NCBI GenBank assembly: GCA_020072965.1
Contig: JAIQFY010000001.1
Span: 124,001 to 188,000 of the forward strand
Direction: 5' to 3'
DNA: 64,000 bases
Origin: Terriglobia bacterium
Lineage (GTDB): Bacteria; Acidobacteriota; Terriglobia; JAIQFV01
Shown: piece by piece, positions 55,801-64,000 of the stretch
Position numbering within the stretch: position 1 is the stretch's first letter
How the letters are laid out: every line of letters begins with the position of its first letter
The notes under the pieces: generated by a model
What the model was told of the DNA's origin: nothing
The model's input: the letters and a program-made list of their open reading frames with translations, nothing else
The model's database searches: none
Made by a program: the position numbers and the translations under genes

Positions 55801-55903
55801 ATTCCGTCTGTGCAAATGCAGGACACGTGCTCCCTGCGATCAAAAGGAGTAGCGCCGTCACGCCACAGAAAATTGTGCGTAGGGTTTCAGACATCCTTGA
55901 CAT
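52898..55903 (-). CDS. Oar-like TonB-dependent receptor 2
   Basis: 1001 aa. A signal peptide (TIFCGVTALLLLIAGSTCPAFAQ) leads into a carboxypeptidase-regulatory domain (about 35-120, GGAIQGTVVDPSGGVVPGA), a plug (about 125-240, IADLPVNGRNFIDFVLLTPG, IDGTDNNNTFFGQT, SAEFGRAGGAVINVVTKSGTN) and a barrel ending in LAAKITF. It is the closest in layout to the receptor at 56633 and divergent from it. The start ATG 55903 has AGGAG about 10 nt upstream. It terminates beyond element C. No TonB/ExbB or transporter partner is nearby. Confidence 0.94.
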   Translation of the reverse strand: MSRMSETLRTIFCGVTALLLLIAGSTCPAFAQTESTGGAIQGTVVDPSGGVVPGAQVTARNLATGLTRSMTTDTTGYYRIPALPVGEYEVTVEATGFNTSKSSSVKLTVGQVLTVNFTAAVAGQKQTITVTGQAPVVETTRSSVSNTIGDVSIADLPVNGRNFIDFVLLTPGVTRDNRLGDISFAGQRGTLNSLQIDGTDNNNTFFGQTLGRTGSGRAPYQFSEDSVKEFQVNSNSYSAEFGRAGGAVINVVTKSGTNAFHGTVFEFYRDKSLNANDFFNNSLNRPKSPFHFNQFGGNIGGPIVKNKAFFFFDYDGQRNTQPNVVFLGGKQPFPSDPATQQALAILTPLADSWNRTQNQDVFLWKIDWQLSQNNHLTGRFNHQKFNGEGFENGGAQNSSQHTGASNVFTDTVSASLTSVLWKDTVNEVRFQFARDKEPGLANSANPEAVINQGGQNVLTIGRNSFSPRETTIKRVQFVDNVAHTFGKHNLKAGFDVNIDRILNFFPGNFSGSYTFNSLASFAGGVPNGPGEQYVQAFPGSGTSGPSTFPDFWELGWFIQDEFHATPSLTLNFGLRYDIQNFNQPPTQNPDPQLAAAGIDTSFLNTDKNNFGPRFGFAWKLGGSDKLVVRGGYGIFYGRTPSIMVGTAHSNNGINVQTLTFRGAGVPTYPNILPGIPTGVTLPSPTIYAFSKDYVQPYVQQGSFGFEYQIMKDTSITVSYLGVRGAKLQRTLDRNLAPPVLRTLPTSDGTQVAFPFYSSPRPLSHFLRIETFESDANSIYHGMTVSLNKRFSRNYQLLVSYTLSKVIDDVPDATSVVPFSSGDDGKQIQSTFDIRSDRALGINDQRHRFVVSTVWDLNNYAKGLTNPFVRALASGWSLSGILTAQSGQPFTGKVGGGDLNGDSNQQTDRFPGLGRDTFTLPNFVSVDPRVTREIPIHERARLQLIFEGFNIFNRTNFNTVRTTQWSLQTIAAQQVLVRQSNFGTPLSTAGPRILQLAAKITF

Positions 55904-56632
55904 AGTCGGTCGCTCCTGTGTATCGGGTTATAGTAACGATTTTGTTTTAATGGGAACAAAACTGGATCGAACTTGAAGTCAATCTACTCTAACAACACAT
56001 CGCCGGGATCGTATGTCCCATCCCCATCTCGGGAACCTACAACTCATCTCCTAAATTGATCCGGAATCGTGACCGAAAAAGTAACCAAACTTGGGAGAAT
56101 TATCAAGGGGTTTTTCTGGGGCAAAAGTCAAGGCTCAGATGAGGTGATGAAACTCAAGAATAGACCGGTTGAGGCTCGGGCAGAAAGGCCAGGTTCGAGT
56201 CTTCCTGGCCTGGCATAGTCATCTTCTTCAGATGGACGCGGCCTGGACAAGGGACAGGGTCGCCATACTCTATATAGCCGCTTTGTTTGAAGGGCCTCAA
56301 GTTGTTGTACCTATCGTGGAGCTTCCAGAATCCATAACAGTTTTCCAAAAGTTGGAATATATTCCAAAGTGCTCGAGATGTGAGCACGGACGCACCACCG
56401 TAACTGTTGAAACTTCAGAGGTTATTAATAGGATCGATTTTATTGAATTTGGCCTCAGAGATGCTCCCTTAATGGTCGTAGGCTCGGGTAGAACTTTCCC
56501 TTAGGAGCCGATGCAATTCTCAATCCCATTTCTAAAGAACCATAACCGGCAGTGGGACCCTTCAAATCGGTTAAACCTGTGAAATCTAAGAAAGACCTAA
56601 TATCCAATCTTTAAAAACAAAGGAGTTAAGAA
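55904..56632. other. Divergent intergenic region between receptors 2 and 3
   Basis: About 730 nt. No convincing gene; a 111-codon plus-strand frame (56169-56504) has no ribosome-binding site and is treated as spurious. An inverted repeat TTTTGTT-N8-AACAAAA (55940-55961) lies just upstream of receptor 2 and could be an operator. A small hairpin AGGCCAGG/CCTGGCCT lies at 56186-56211. Confidence 0.55.
55940..55961. promoter_or_regulatory. Inverted repeat upstream of receptor 2, possible operator
   Basis: TTTTGTT and its complement AACAAAA separated by 8 nt, about 37-58 nt before the start codon at 55903. Perfect arms, A/T-rich, in the right place for a repressor or activator site. No protein is known to bind it. 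Confidence 0.3.
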
Positions 56633-59600
56633 ATGAAAAAGAGGCTTTTGTTTTGCGCCCTGGTTCTGGTTTTTGCGGGCCTGACGTCGACTCAGATTTG
56701 GGCCCAAGGACAAGGTACGGGCTCGATTGATGGCACCGTAACTGACTCCTCCGGCGCGGTGATTCCCGGCGTCAAAATTGTCATACAAAACCTGGGAACC
56801 AATTCGACTCGGGAGATGACGACCGACGCCTCAGGACATTATCGGGCGGATATCCTTACTTCCGGCGAGTACTCAATCACCGCGAGCCAAGCCGGCTTTA
56901 CAACCACGAAACTTGAGAAGGTGACGGTGTTCGTTGGAACCTTGACCTCTGGCGATTTGAAAATGGCGGTCGCCGGGACACAGCAAACGGTCGAGGTCAC
57001 AGCGGAAGCTCCGCTTACTGACGCAGAAAAGATCGCCGTGGGTGGCTCCGTAGGCGAACGCGCCATTGAGGACCTCCCGGTCAACGGTCGCCGATGGTCC
57101 AATTTCGTCCTTTTGACACCCGGCACGATTCCTGATGGAAACTTCGGCCTGGTCAGCTATCGCGGGATTTCGGGACTTCATAACAACAACTCCATCGATG
57201 GGGCGGATGACAACCAAGCCTTTTTCTCCGAAGCGAATGGCCGCACTCGTACGCCCTATGCCATCAGCCAAGCCACCATCAAAGAATTCCAGGTCGGCTT
57301 GAGCAATTATTCGGCTGAGTTTGGCCGTGCCGCGGGCGGGACAGTCAATGCCGTCACAAAATCCGGGACCAACCAGTTCCATGGAGAAGGGTTCTACTTT
57401 TTGCGAACGAAGGCCTTCATTGCCATGGATCCCTTCATCAAAGCTCAAGGCAAACCCCAACCCGATGAAAAACGCCAGCAGTTCGGAGGCGCCGTGGGCG
57501 GCCCCCTCGTCAAAGATAAACTCTTTATCTTCGGGAACTATGACGAGCAACTACGCAACTTTCCTATCACGACACTCCCGAATGTTCCTCTGGCTTCACA
57601 GGCCTGCACAGTGCCCGGATGTGCCGCAACACTGGCATTTCTCAACAGCCAGGTCGGCACCTTCCCGCGCCAGGGAAATAACTATATTTTCCTAGTCAAG
57701 CTAGACTGGCTCATCAACCAGAATAACACCCTGACAGGCGAGTATAATTATCACAAGTGGCACTCTCCCAACGGCATTCAGACAGCTGCGACGGTCACTG
57801 TCTCACCCTCAGCCAATGGTAGCGATGATGTGCGGACCGATCTCCTGACCGCCCGGCTGACTTCAGTGTTGTCCGGCAGCAAGGTTAACGAATTCAGGTT
57901 CCAGTTTGGCCGTGATTTTGAATTCGAGTTTCCCAATGCGCCCGGACCCAGTGTTTTCTTTACCAACGGCATCCAGTTTGGCCAGCCCAATTTCCTGCCA
58001 CGCGCGGCTTTCCCGGATGAAAAGAAGCTCCAGTTTGCCGACAACTACTCCTTTGTCCATGGAAACCATTCCTTCAAGGCGGGATTGGACATCGTGCACT
58101 ATGACGAATTGCTCATCAACCTGTTCAGCGGGGGCGGCGTTTACACTTATGGAAACGCCCTTTCATTCAACGGGGGAAGCAGTCAATTGAATGCCCTGGC
58201 AGCAGACTGTCCGCCTCAAGCCACAGGTTGTGTTCCTCTCAGCTCAGGGGCGACCACTGGAAAGCACTACTCCTCATTCGTTCAAGCGTTTGACCTGACG
58301 GGCCAAAGTGGCAGGTCAAGTTTTGCCACCACCAACTGGAACTTCTATCTCCAGGACAATTGGCGAGTACGCCCGAGTTTCACTCTTTACCTCGGAATCC
58401 GGTATGAATTACAGCATCTGCCGCAGCCGGGGGCCGCCAACCCCGCAGTTCCACTCACAGGCCAAATCAACCAGGACACCAACAATTGGGCCCCTCGGAT
58501 TGGCTTCTCCTGGGACCTGTTCGGAAGCCACAAGACGGTTCTTCGCGGCGGGTATGGCATCTATTACGGCGTGACCTCGAGCAGTTATGTTTCAAGTTCC
58601 ATAACTGGAAATGGAATGATTCAGACCAGCCTCTCTTTGAACCCGACGAGAGCAGCCGATTTACCACTCGCTCCTGTTTTCCCGAACATCCTGACGACAC
58701 CCGGAGGAGTTCCTGGCACGATTACGCTCTTTGATCCGAATTTTGTGGAACCTGTTATCCACTCGGCGGATCTGGTTCTCGAGCATGAGCTGGCGAACGG
58801 CTTGACGATTTCGGGGTCGTACCTGTTCAGCCGAGGGCTACACCTTTTTGCGACGTCGGACCTTAATCTTCCTGCGCAGACGGGAACCGTAACTTACAAA
58901 CTTCCAGATGGAACAACCGCAGGGGTCTTTCCGTTCTATAGTGGCGCACGACCCAACCCTGCAATCGGGGCTGTGATCGCGGCACAGAGCATCTCCAATT
59001 CTGCATACCACGGGTTCGTCTTTTCCTTGAACAAGCGATTTAGCCATGGAGTCCAGATCCAATCCAATTTCACACTCTCCAAGGCCATCGACAGTGGACA
59101 AACCTCATCGACCTTTATTCCCACCTTTTCCTCGGCCTACGACCAGAACAATCGAGGTTTGGAGAAGGGCCTTTCGGGATTTGACGCCCGTAAGCGGTGG
59201 GTAACTAACTTCCTCTTGTCCCCCTCCGTGAACCGATACACTGATAATGGCTTTGCGCGTGCATTGTTTAACGATTGGCAGTTCAGCGGGGTCTTAACCC
59301 TTTCAGACGGCAAGGCGTTCACTCCAAATCTTAGCGGCGGAAGCGTCGGCCTGGGTGGGACGAATGGAAGTAACGGAAGCTTCAGGGTACCCTTTTTAGC
59401 GAATGGGGCCTTCACGACTCCGGGTTTCGCTGCTTTCGATATGCGCTTCGCTCGTAATTTCAGGGTTGGTGAGAAGGCGCACTTCCAGTTCATTTGGGAA
59501 GGGTTCAACCTTTTCAACCGGGTGAACTACACGGGTTTCCTGAACAACCTGTATAATGCGAGTACGAAGGTTACAGGGGGCAATGCGGTTGTCACCCTGA

Positions 59601-59701
59601 CCAACCCCAGTGCCTCGTCTACTTTCCTGGCTCCGACCGGGGACACCAGCTTCTTTAACGGGCCGCGCGAGTTCCAACTCGGATTGAAATTCGTCTGGTA
59701 G
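56633..59701 (+). CDS. Oar-like TonB-dependent receptor 3
   Basis: 1022 aa. A signal peptide (KKRLLFCALVLVFAGLTSTQIWA-Q) leads into a carboxypeptidase-regulatory domain (about 28-115, GSIDGTVTDSSGAVIPGVKI), a plug (about 125-235, IEDLPVNGRRWSNFVLLTPG, SIDGADDNQAFFSEANG, SAEFGRAAGGTVNAVTKSGTN) and a barrel ending in LGLKFVW. AAAGGAG precedes the ATG. A strong terminator follows. Two VWFA-domain genes lie downstream on the same strand; the same grouping of Oar-type receptors with VWFA-related proteins is common in Acidobacteria. Function unknown. Confidence 0.94.
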   Translation: MKKRLLFCALVLVFAGLTSTQIWAQGQGTGSIDGTVTDSSGAVIPGVKIVIQNLGTNSTREMTTDASGHYRADILTSGEYSITASQAGFTTTKLEKVTVFVGTLTSGDLKMAVAGTQQTVEVTAEAPLTDAEKIAVGGSVGERAIEDLPVNGRRWSNFVLLTPGTIPDGNFGLVSYRGISGLHNNNSIDGADDNQAFFSEANGRTRTPYAISQATIKEFQVGLSNYSAEFGRAAGGTVNAVTKSGTNQFHGEGFYFLRTKAFIAMDPFIKAQGKPQPDEKRQQFGGAVGGPLVKDKLFIFGNYDEQLRNFPITTLPNVPLASQACTVPGCAATLAFLNSQVGTFPRQGNNYIFLVKLDWLINQNNTLTGEYNYHKWHSPNGIQTAATVTVSPSANGSDDVRTDLLTARLTSVLSGSKVNEFRFQFGRDFEFEFPNAPGPSVFFTNGIQFGQPNFLPRAAFPDEKKLQFADNYSFVHGNHSFKAGLDIVHYDELLINLFSGGGVYTYGNALSFNGGSSQLNALAADCPPQATGCVPLSSGATTGKHYSSFVQAFDLTGQSGRSSFATTNWNFYLQDNWRVRPSFTLYLGIRYELQHLPQPGAANPAVPLTGQINQDTNNWAPRIGFSWDLFGSHKTVLRGGYGIYYGVTSSSYVSSSITGNGMIQTSLSLNPTRAADLPLAPVFPNILTTPGGVPGTITLFDPNFVEPVIHSADLVLEHELANGLTISGSYLFSRGLHLFATSDLNLPAQTGTVTYKLPDGTTAGVFPFYSGARPNPAIGAVIAAQSISNSAYHGFVFSLNKRFSHGVQIQSNFTLSKAIDSGQTSSTFIPTFSSAYDQNNRGLEKGLSGFDARKRWVTNFLLSPSVNRYTDNGFARALFNDWQFSGVLTLSDGKAFTPNLSGGSVGLGGTNGSNGSFRVPFLANGAFTTPGFAAFDMRFARNFRVGEKAHFQFIWEGFNLFNRVNYTGFLNNLYNASTKVTGGNAVVTLTNPSASSTFLAPTGDTSFFNGPREFQLGLKFVW

Positions 59702-59720
59702 TAACGAATTCATTCGTTAC
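59701..59720. repeat. 9-bp inverted repeat at the receptor 3 stop
   Basis: GTAACGAAT and its complement ATTCGTTAC separated by 2 nt, directly at the stop codon of receptor 3 and upstream of its terminator. Confidence 0.6.
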
Positions 59721-59730
59721 TACATTTTGG

Positions 59731-59764
59731 GCAGGAAGGGTAGCAAGTCCCTTCCTGCTTTTTT
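59731..59764 (+). terminator. Intrinsic terminator of receptor 3
   Basis: A perfect 10-bp stem GCAGGAAGGG/CCCTTCCTGC with an 8-nt loop, followed by six T. Confidence 0.9.
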
Positions 59765-59915
59765 GTTTCAGTGAAAGATGCTCAGGCTCCCGCCTGGGGC
59801 GATCTTGGGAGCTTGCAAAATGTTTCATCTTACGTGACAGTTCAGGTTGCATTTTCATTGAAGCAAGCATAGAATTCAAGTCTACCCTCTGGTTAAATCT
59901 ACAACAGGCGTTAAC

Positions 59916-61649
59916 ATGGCACCGGCATCAACAAACAGAAGCAGTGCCACACTTGCAGCAGCCCTGGCTTGCGGCTTGATCCTCCTTCTCACGAATTCAT
60001 TTGCCGCAGAAAAGAAAACGAAGCCCGGGACAGACACTCCCCAGGCAGCCGGCAAATTCAAGATCGCTGTGGACCTGGTGTCGGTCAATGCGACGGTGAC
60101 CGACAAGAAAGGTAACCCGGTCACCAGTCTTACGCAGAATGACTTCCAGATTATTGAAGACGGCGTCCCGCAACCGATTACCGTTTTCCGAGTGCAAGCG
60201 GCTCCGGGCGCTGTCGTTGCCGGCCCCGCCCAGGAAGAAGGCACGACCGCGCCAGTTGCGGTCAATCTTCTTTCGCGAAAAGTTATTCTCTTCGTGGACG
60301 ACTACCATCTGGATTTCGAAAACCTGAGCCGCTTGAAAATGGCAGGTGAAAAGTTTGTTCAGACCGGACTCGGCCCGACCGACATGCTGGCTTTGATCAC
60401 CGCCTCCGGCAAAAATTCCACTGAGTTCACCAAATACCGTGAGTACGTGGTGGCCAATCTGAAAAATGTCTTTCCCATCGAGACGATGCACCGCCGAACT
60501 TCCGACTGCCCTCCCCTAACGGACTACCAAGCCTCTCTCATCAACGCCCGGGAGGAACATGCGGGCGAAGCCTACGACGTTGCCGTGAATGACACCATTC
60601 ATTGTGCCAACTTGGAGGGTATTCCAAACGCCGCAGACATCGCAGCGAATATGGTCAAGGGATTCGCGCGATCGAGGGGCTCTGAGATTACCGAAGACTC
60701 CCGGCGCACGCTTTACTCCTTGCAGGCGCTGGCCCGTCGACTGCGCGCCATTGAAGGGCAGAAACTACTGGTCTTCCTATCCGAGGGGTTGCTGACTCAA
60801 GACATCATCTCGCAGCTCCAGGACGTCATCGACTCCGCGATTCACGCCAATACCATCATCGATTCAATTGATGCAAACGGCCTGTCTGCAACACCCCCGG
60901 GAGGTGACGCTTCCAGTACCCTGCCCATCTCCCTTCAAGCCGCCTCCATAAGGCCGCGACTGGAAACCGAGGAGCGTTTCGCGAAAGAGGACCCCCTCAA
61001 CGCCCTGGCTGCCGACACGGGGGGCACCTTTTTCCGAAACAGCAATGATCTGCTGGGGCAGATGAAGGCGGCGATGTCCAGGACCCAGGTGAGTTACTTG
61101 TTGGGCTATTACTCCACCAATACAAAACGGGATGGGAGTTTCCGCAAGATCGCGGTCAAGGTGAACCAGCCGGGCGTTACCGTGTCTGCACGCAAGGGTT
61201 ACTTCGCCCCCAAAGGAGAGGAAGCCTTTGAGCTGGCCAAGAACGAAGACATCCGGGAGGCGCTGCGGACCTCCGAAGATCTGAAGGAGATCCCGGTTAC
61301 TGTTGGGTACAACGTCACTCACCCGGACCCCGCACACTCCCTGGTGGCCATCCAAACCCGAATTGATGTCCGGAAGATTCACTTTCAAAAGCGCGAAAAC
61401 CGCAACCGCAACATCTTTACGATTGTCACGGTGGTCTATGACTCCAACGATCGCTACATCGAAGGCAAGGAAACACGGATCGATTTCAACCTCACGGACC
61501 CGAGTTACCGCAACGTCATGGAAGAGGGGCTGCTCGCACAGGCAAGTTTTCGATTGGAGCCCGGAAGCTACAGGCTGAAAACAGTGGTGCGCGAGGCCGG
61601 AGAAACAAAGCTCGGCAGCGCCACCAAGACGATTGAGATCATGAACTGA
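59916..61649 (+). CDS. VWFA-related secreted protein, Acidobacteria type
   Basis: 577 aa. An N-terminal signal segment (LAAALACGLILLLTNSFAA) is followed by a beta domain with VDLVSVNATVTDKKGNPVTSLTQNDFQIIEDGVPQPI, the typical opening of the Acidobacterial VWFA-related family. The von Willebrand A-like domain (about 125-380) shows VILFVDDYHLDFENLSRLKMA in place of a classical DxSxS MIDAS and RLRAIEGQKLLVFLSEGLLTQ later. A C-terminal region of about 200 residues is beta-rich (YLLGYYSTNTKRDGSFRKIAVKVN). No enzyme motif. The next gene is a paralog, 56 nt downstream. Confidence 0.88.
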   Translation: MAPASTNRSSATLAAALACGLILLLTNSFAAEKKTKPGTDTPQAAGKFKIAVDLVSVNATVTDKKGNPVTSLTQNDFQIIEDGVPQPITVFRVQAAPGAVVAGPAQEEGTTAPVAVNLLSRKVILFVDDYHLDFENLSRLKMAGEKFVQTGLGPTDMLALITASGKNSTEFTKYREYVVANLKNVFPIETMHRRTSDCPPLTDYQASLINAREEHAGEAYDVAVNDTIHCANLEGIPNAADIAANMVKGFARSRGSEITEDSRRTLYSLQALARRLRAIEGQKLLVFLSEGLLTQDIISQLQDVIDSAIHANTIIDSIDANGLSATPPGGDASSTLPISLQAASIRPRLETEERFAKEDPLNALAADTGGTFFRNSNDLLGQMKAAMSRTQVSYLLGYYSTNTKRDGSFRKIAVKVNQPGVTVSARKGYFAPKGEEAFELAKNEDIREALRTSEDLKEIPVTVGYNVTHPDPAHSLVAIQTRIDVRKIHFQKRENRNRNIFTIVTVVYDSNDRYIEGKETRIDFNLTDPSYRNVMEEGLLAQASFRLEPGSYRLKTVVREAGETKLGSATKTIEIMN

Positions 61650-61705
61650 AACTAGTGAACTGCCGGATTGTTCCCGGCGGCTTGCCGACAATGGGAGAGA
61701 AATTC

Positions 61706-64000
61706 ATGAGAATCAAGAGCTGGCTCACTTGGTCGACCCTATGCCTTTTAGTCATAGGCTGCTCCATCGGTGCAGGGGTGGCCCTCAAGGCCTCAGCACC
61801 TCAGTCCCCTTCCCCGCAATCGAGTCCTGCGCCTCCTCCTTCCCCACCGGCCCCACAAACGAACGGTCAGGTGTCTCTTTCCAATCAAAACGTGATTCGC
61901 GTTGAAGTACCGATCGTCACCGTTGATGTGGTGGTCACCGACAAGAAAGGAAAACCCATCAAGGGACTGACCAAGGAGGATTTCAAGATCTTCGAAGATG
62001 GTGCGCTGCAACAGCTCACCAATTTCGAATATCTCAGTGAAGAGGAGCCGACGGGAGAACTTGCTTCCATCACAACGGATCGGCCCCTCGGCGGTGAGCG
62101 GCAAAACTACATCCTTTTTCTCTTTGACAATATGTCGATGGATCCAAGCAGCCAGGAGCGCTCCCGTCATGCCGCCGCAAAATTCATAGACGAAAACCTG
62201 CACACCGGGGATCTTGTCGCTATCGCGAACTATCGAAATTCCATGCAGATTATTCAGAACTTCTCCAGCAATAAGACCCGCCTCGCCAGGGCCCTGGGCG
62301 TTCTTGTGAGTGGAGAGACCGCCGATAAGCCGGATCCGGGTGCTAATACGGCGACCAATACCACTTTTGATCGGGCACAGCAGAGCCTCCGGACGCTGGG
62401 CTCTCAATTCGACGCGCGCAATCTCATGATTGCCATGCGGGGATTATTCAATTCCATGCGCCCCATTAAAGGCAGGAAATCCCTGATCGTGTTCTCCGGA
62501 GGAGTTTCGCTCTCTGCCGACAACCATGTTGACTTGATCGCGGCGATTGATGCCGCCAACAAGGCCAACGTGACGGTGTACACCATTGATGCCAAGGGCT
62601 TAAGTGTGGACATACCCACCCCCAACACCCCGAACCCGCGCCGCATAAGTCTCAATACTTCTCCGGCTGCTCCGTCCCTCGGTTCCTTTGTGAATGCCTT
62701 CCAGGGATCCCCTCGAGGCGGGGGAGGATCGACGGGAGGTGGCGGTAGGACCGGGGGTGGGAGTACGGGCGGCGCCCCTGGCGGGGGTGCTCCAGGTAAT
62801 CCCGGTGGCCTTTCGGGAGGGAATCCTGGCGGCCTTCCAGGAGGAGGCAACACGGGCAACTCCAGGGGGAATACCGGCAGTTTCCCGGGGAACGACCCTA
62901 TGGACCCCAATAGCAACCCCTTTGGAAATCGGAGTCCGCTGGACCGAAGGCTTGACCAGATGACCTTGAGCGACCTCAAGGATGTCCTTCTTAGCATGGC
63001 CACAGAAACGGGTGGCTTTTACATTCGGAATTCGAACGATTTTAACCGCGGCCTTCAGGAAATTAAATCCGAGATGAGAAACTTCTATTCACTCGGATAT
63101 GAATCGAACAACCAGATGCACGACGGGAAATTCAGGGCGATCAAAGTGGAATTGGTTAAAAAGGGGATGAACGTCAAGTATCGAAAAGGCTACTTCGATA
63201 AGAAATCCCAAGACGCGCTGGCGGGAACGCCGGCTGAAAAGCCTCTCAACAAGGCTATCGAGGAAAGCAGCCCCTTGACCGCTCTCCCGCTTCAACTCGT
63301 CACCGATTACTTCTACGAGGGCCCCAGCCAAGCCCGCGCTCCCGTGAGTGTGCGACTCCCGATTTCCAAGTTGAAAATGAAGAAGGACCGGGGTCTGCGG
63401 AGTGATGCCATCGATATCCTGGGTGTGGCGCTTCGCGAGGATGGCACCAAGGCAGCCCGGTTCAGCGACACGCTCAATATAAAGATGGAGAACGACCAGT
63501 GGAAGAAACTGCCCGAGAATGCGACCGTCACATTCCCCAATTATTTCCGGCTGCCTCCTGGAAAGTACAGGTTGAAGGTGGCGGTGCATGATGAAGGGGA
63601 TCTTGTGGGGACGGTCGAACAGCCCGTCGAAATTCCGCCTTACACGGGCGGCCAGTTTACGACAAGCAGCCTTGTCCTCAGCGGCGAAGTCCGGCCCCTT
63701 TCCGGACTGATCAGCAGCCTTGAGTCGGAACTGCTCGACGATAAGAATCCCCTCATTTCGAATGGAATGAAAGTCTACCAATCCGTCGACAAGACGTTTT
63801 CTGCCGGTACCGCCGTCTGCATCTATTTCAGCCTTTACAATCTGTCAGTCGATCCGAATCAGAAGAAACCCACTTTGTTGTTGAGTTATTCGCTAATCTC
63901 CAACGACAAACTGGTTTACCAGATGCCTCTCTCAAACATCACTCAACTTCCCGCTATGGAAAACGGGGTGCTCCCGATCGGAATGTGGGTGCCTCTCAAG
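61706..64000 (+). CDS. VWFA-related lipoprotein with Gly-rich linker (C-terminus outside window)
   Basis: ATG 61706 opens a frame with no stop to the right edge (765 codons). A lipoprotein signal (LCLLVIGC, Cys19) is followed by a Pro-rich spacer and the family opening VEVPIVTVDVVVTDKKGKPI, then IKGLTKEDFKIFEDGALQQL. The VWA-like domain has ILFLFDNMSMDPSSQERSR (a divergent MIDAS) and MRPIKGRKSLIVFSGGVSLS. A Gly/Pro/Asn-rich linker (about residues 335-395) separates it from a FYIRNSNDFNRGLQEIKSEM segment and a beta-rich C-terminal part. GGGAGAG precedes the ATG by 6 nt. It is a paralog of the gene at 59916 but longer. Function unknown. Confidence 0.88.
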   Translation, partial: MRIKSWLTWSTLCLLVIGCSIGAGVALKASAPQSPSPQSSPAPPPSPPAPQTNGQVSLSNQNVIRVEVPIVTVDVVVTDKKGKPIKGLTKEDFKIFEDGALQQLTNFEYLSEEEPTGELASITTDRPLGGERQNYILFLFDNMSMDPSSQERSRHAAAKFIDENLHTGDLVAIANYRNSMQIIQNFSSNKTRLARALGVLVSGETADKPDPGANTATNTTFDRAQQSLRTLGSQFDARNLMIAMRGLFNSMRPIKGRKSLIVFSGGVSLSADNHVDLIAAIDAANKANVTVYTIDAKGLSVDIPTPNTPNPRRISLNTSPAAPSLGSFVNAFQGSPRGGGGSTGGGGRTGGGSTGGAPGGGAPGNPGGLSGGNPGGLPGGGNTGNSRGNTGSFPGNDPMDPNSNPFGNRSPLDRRLDQMTLSDLKDVLLSMATETGGFYIRNSNDFNRGLQEIKSEMRNFYSLGYESNNQMHDGKFRAIKVELVKKGMNVKYRKGYFDKKSQDALAGTPAEKPLNKAIEESSPLTALPLQLVTDYFYEGPSQARAPVSVRLPISKLKMKKDRGLRSDAIDILGVALREDGTKAARFSDTLNIKMENDQWKKLPENATVTFPNYFRLPPGKYRLKVAVHDEGDLVGTVEQPVEIPPYTGGQFTTSSLVLSGEVRPLSGLISSLESELLDDKNPLISNGMKVYQSVDKTFSAGTAVCIYFSLYNLSVDPNQKKPTLLLSYSLISNDKLVYQMPLSNITQLPAMENGVLPIGMWVPLK

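Noticed and set aside
56169-56504. 111-codon plus-strand open frame between the receptors
   Set aside because: No ribosome-binding site, no conserved-looking motif, and its composition is that of intergenic DNA.

Overview
The window is a moderately GC-rich bacterial chromosome segment that most likely comes from an Acidobacteriota genome. This rests on three large Oar-like TonB-dependent receptors with an N-terminal carboxypeptidase-regulatory domain (49.3-59.7 kb), two proteins of the VWFA-related family that is expanded in Acidobacteria (59.9 kb to the right edge), and a free-standing carboxypeptidase-regulatory repeat protein at the left edge. Housekeeping genes dominate. No phage, insertion sequence, CRISPR array, rRNA or tRNA gene was seen.

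Layout. 0-5.5 kb: secreted carboxypeptidase-regulatory protein (partial), LytS/LytR-type two-component pair, ribA, rimI and tsaB. 5.5-14.3 kb: mutS, then a tightly packed run anmK / peptide-type solute-binding protein / TPR protein / two small secreted helical proteins / SprT-like metalloprotease. 14.9-20.6 kb: proline dehydrogenase, a membrane Ser/Thr kinase with its PP2C phosphatase, maf and a DciA-like gene. 20.8-23.9 kb: gatC and a frameshifted gatA, then 1.3 kb of non-coding DNA with palindromic repeats and a candidate structured RNA gene on the minus strand. 23.9-34 kb (minus strand): pdxJ, glycosyltransferase, phospholipase C/S1-P1-like protein, amino-acid permease, UvrD/PcrA helicase, HD-GYP response regulator, GAF-GGDEF cyclase. 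34-43.6 kb: zinc-ribbon ORF, holA, rpsT (minus), then phoH / pgpH-like HD / ybeY / corC-like / era and a DUF5009-type acetyltransferase. 44-48.8 kb (minus): GAF-GAF-SpoIIE phosphatase and hpt-rpiB-deoC. 49-64 kb: receptors and VWFA proteins.

Most interesting items. (1) A complete-looking small transcription unit at 23.37-23.82 kb (minus): sigma70-type promoter, perfect Shine-Dalgarno, 19-codon ORF, about 280 nt of helix-rich sequence and a strong intrinsic terminator. (2) A family of palindromic extragenic elements at three loci (22.86-23.20, 44.19-44.52 and 52.57-52.88 kb), made of inward-facing hairpins joined to a conserved 16-nt tag. (3) deoC and rpiB that both carry N-terminal extensions of the kind used for bacterial-microcompartment targeting, with an Asp where RpiB normally has its catalytic Cys. 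(4) gatA broken by a deletion of about 19 nt and with an altered 3' end made of repeat sequence.

How the genes work together. phoH-HD-ybeY-corC-era is the classical RNA maturation/ribosome set. The kinase and phosphatase form a reversible phosphorylation pair. The cyclase and the HD-GYP regulator make and degrade c-di-GMP. hpt-rpiB-deoC points to purine and deoxyribose/pentose phosphate salvage, possibly linked to a microcompartment encoded elsewhere.
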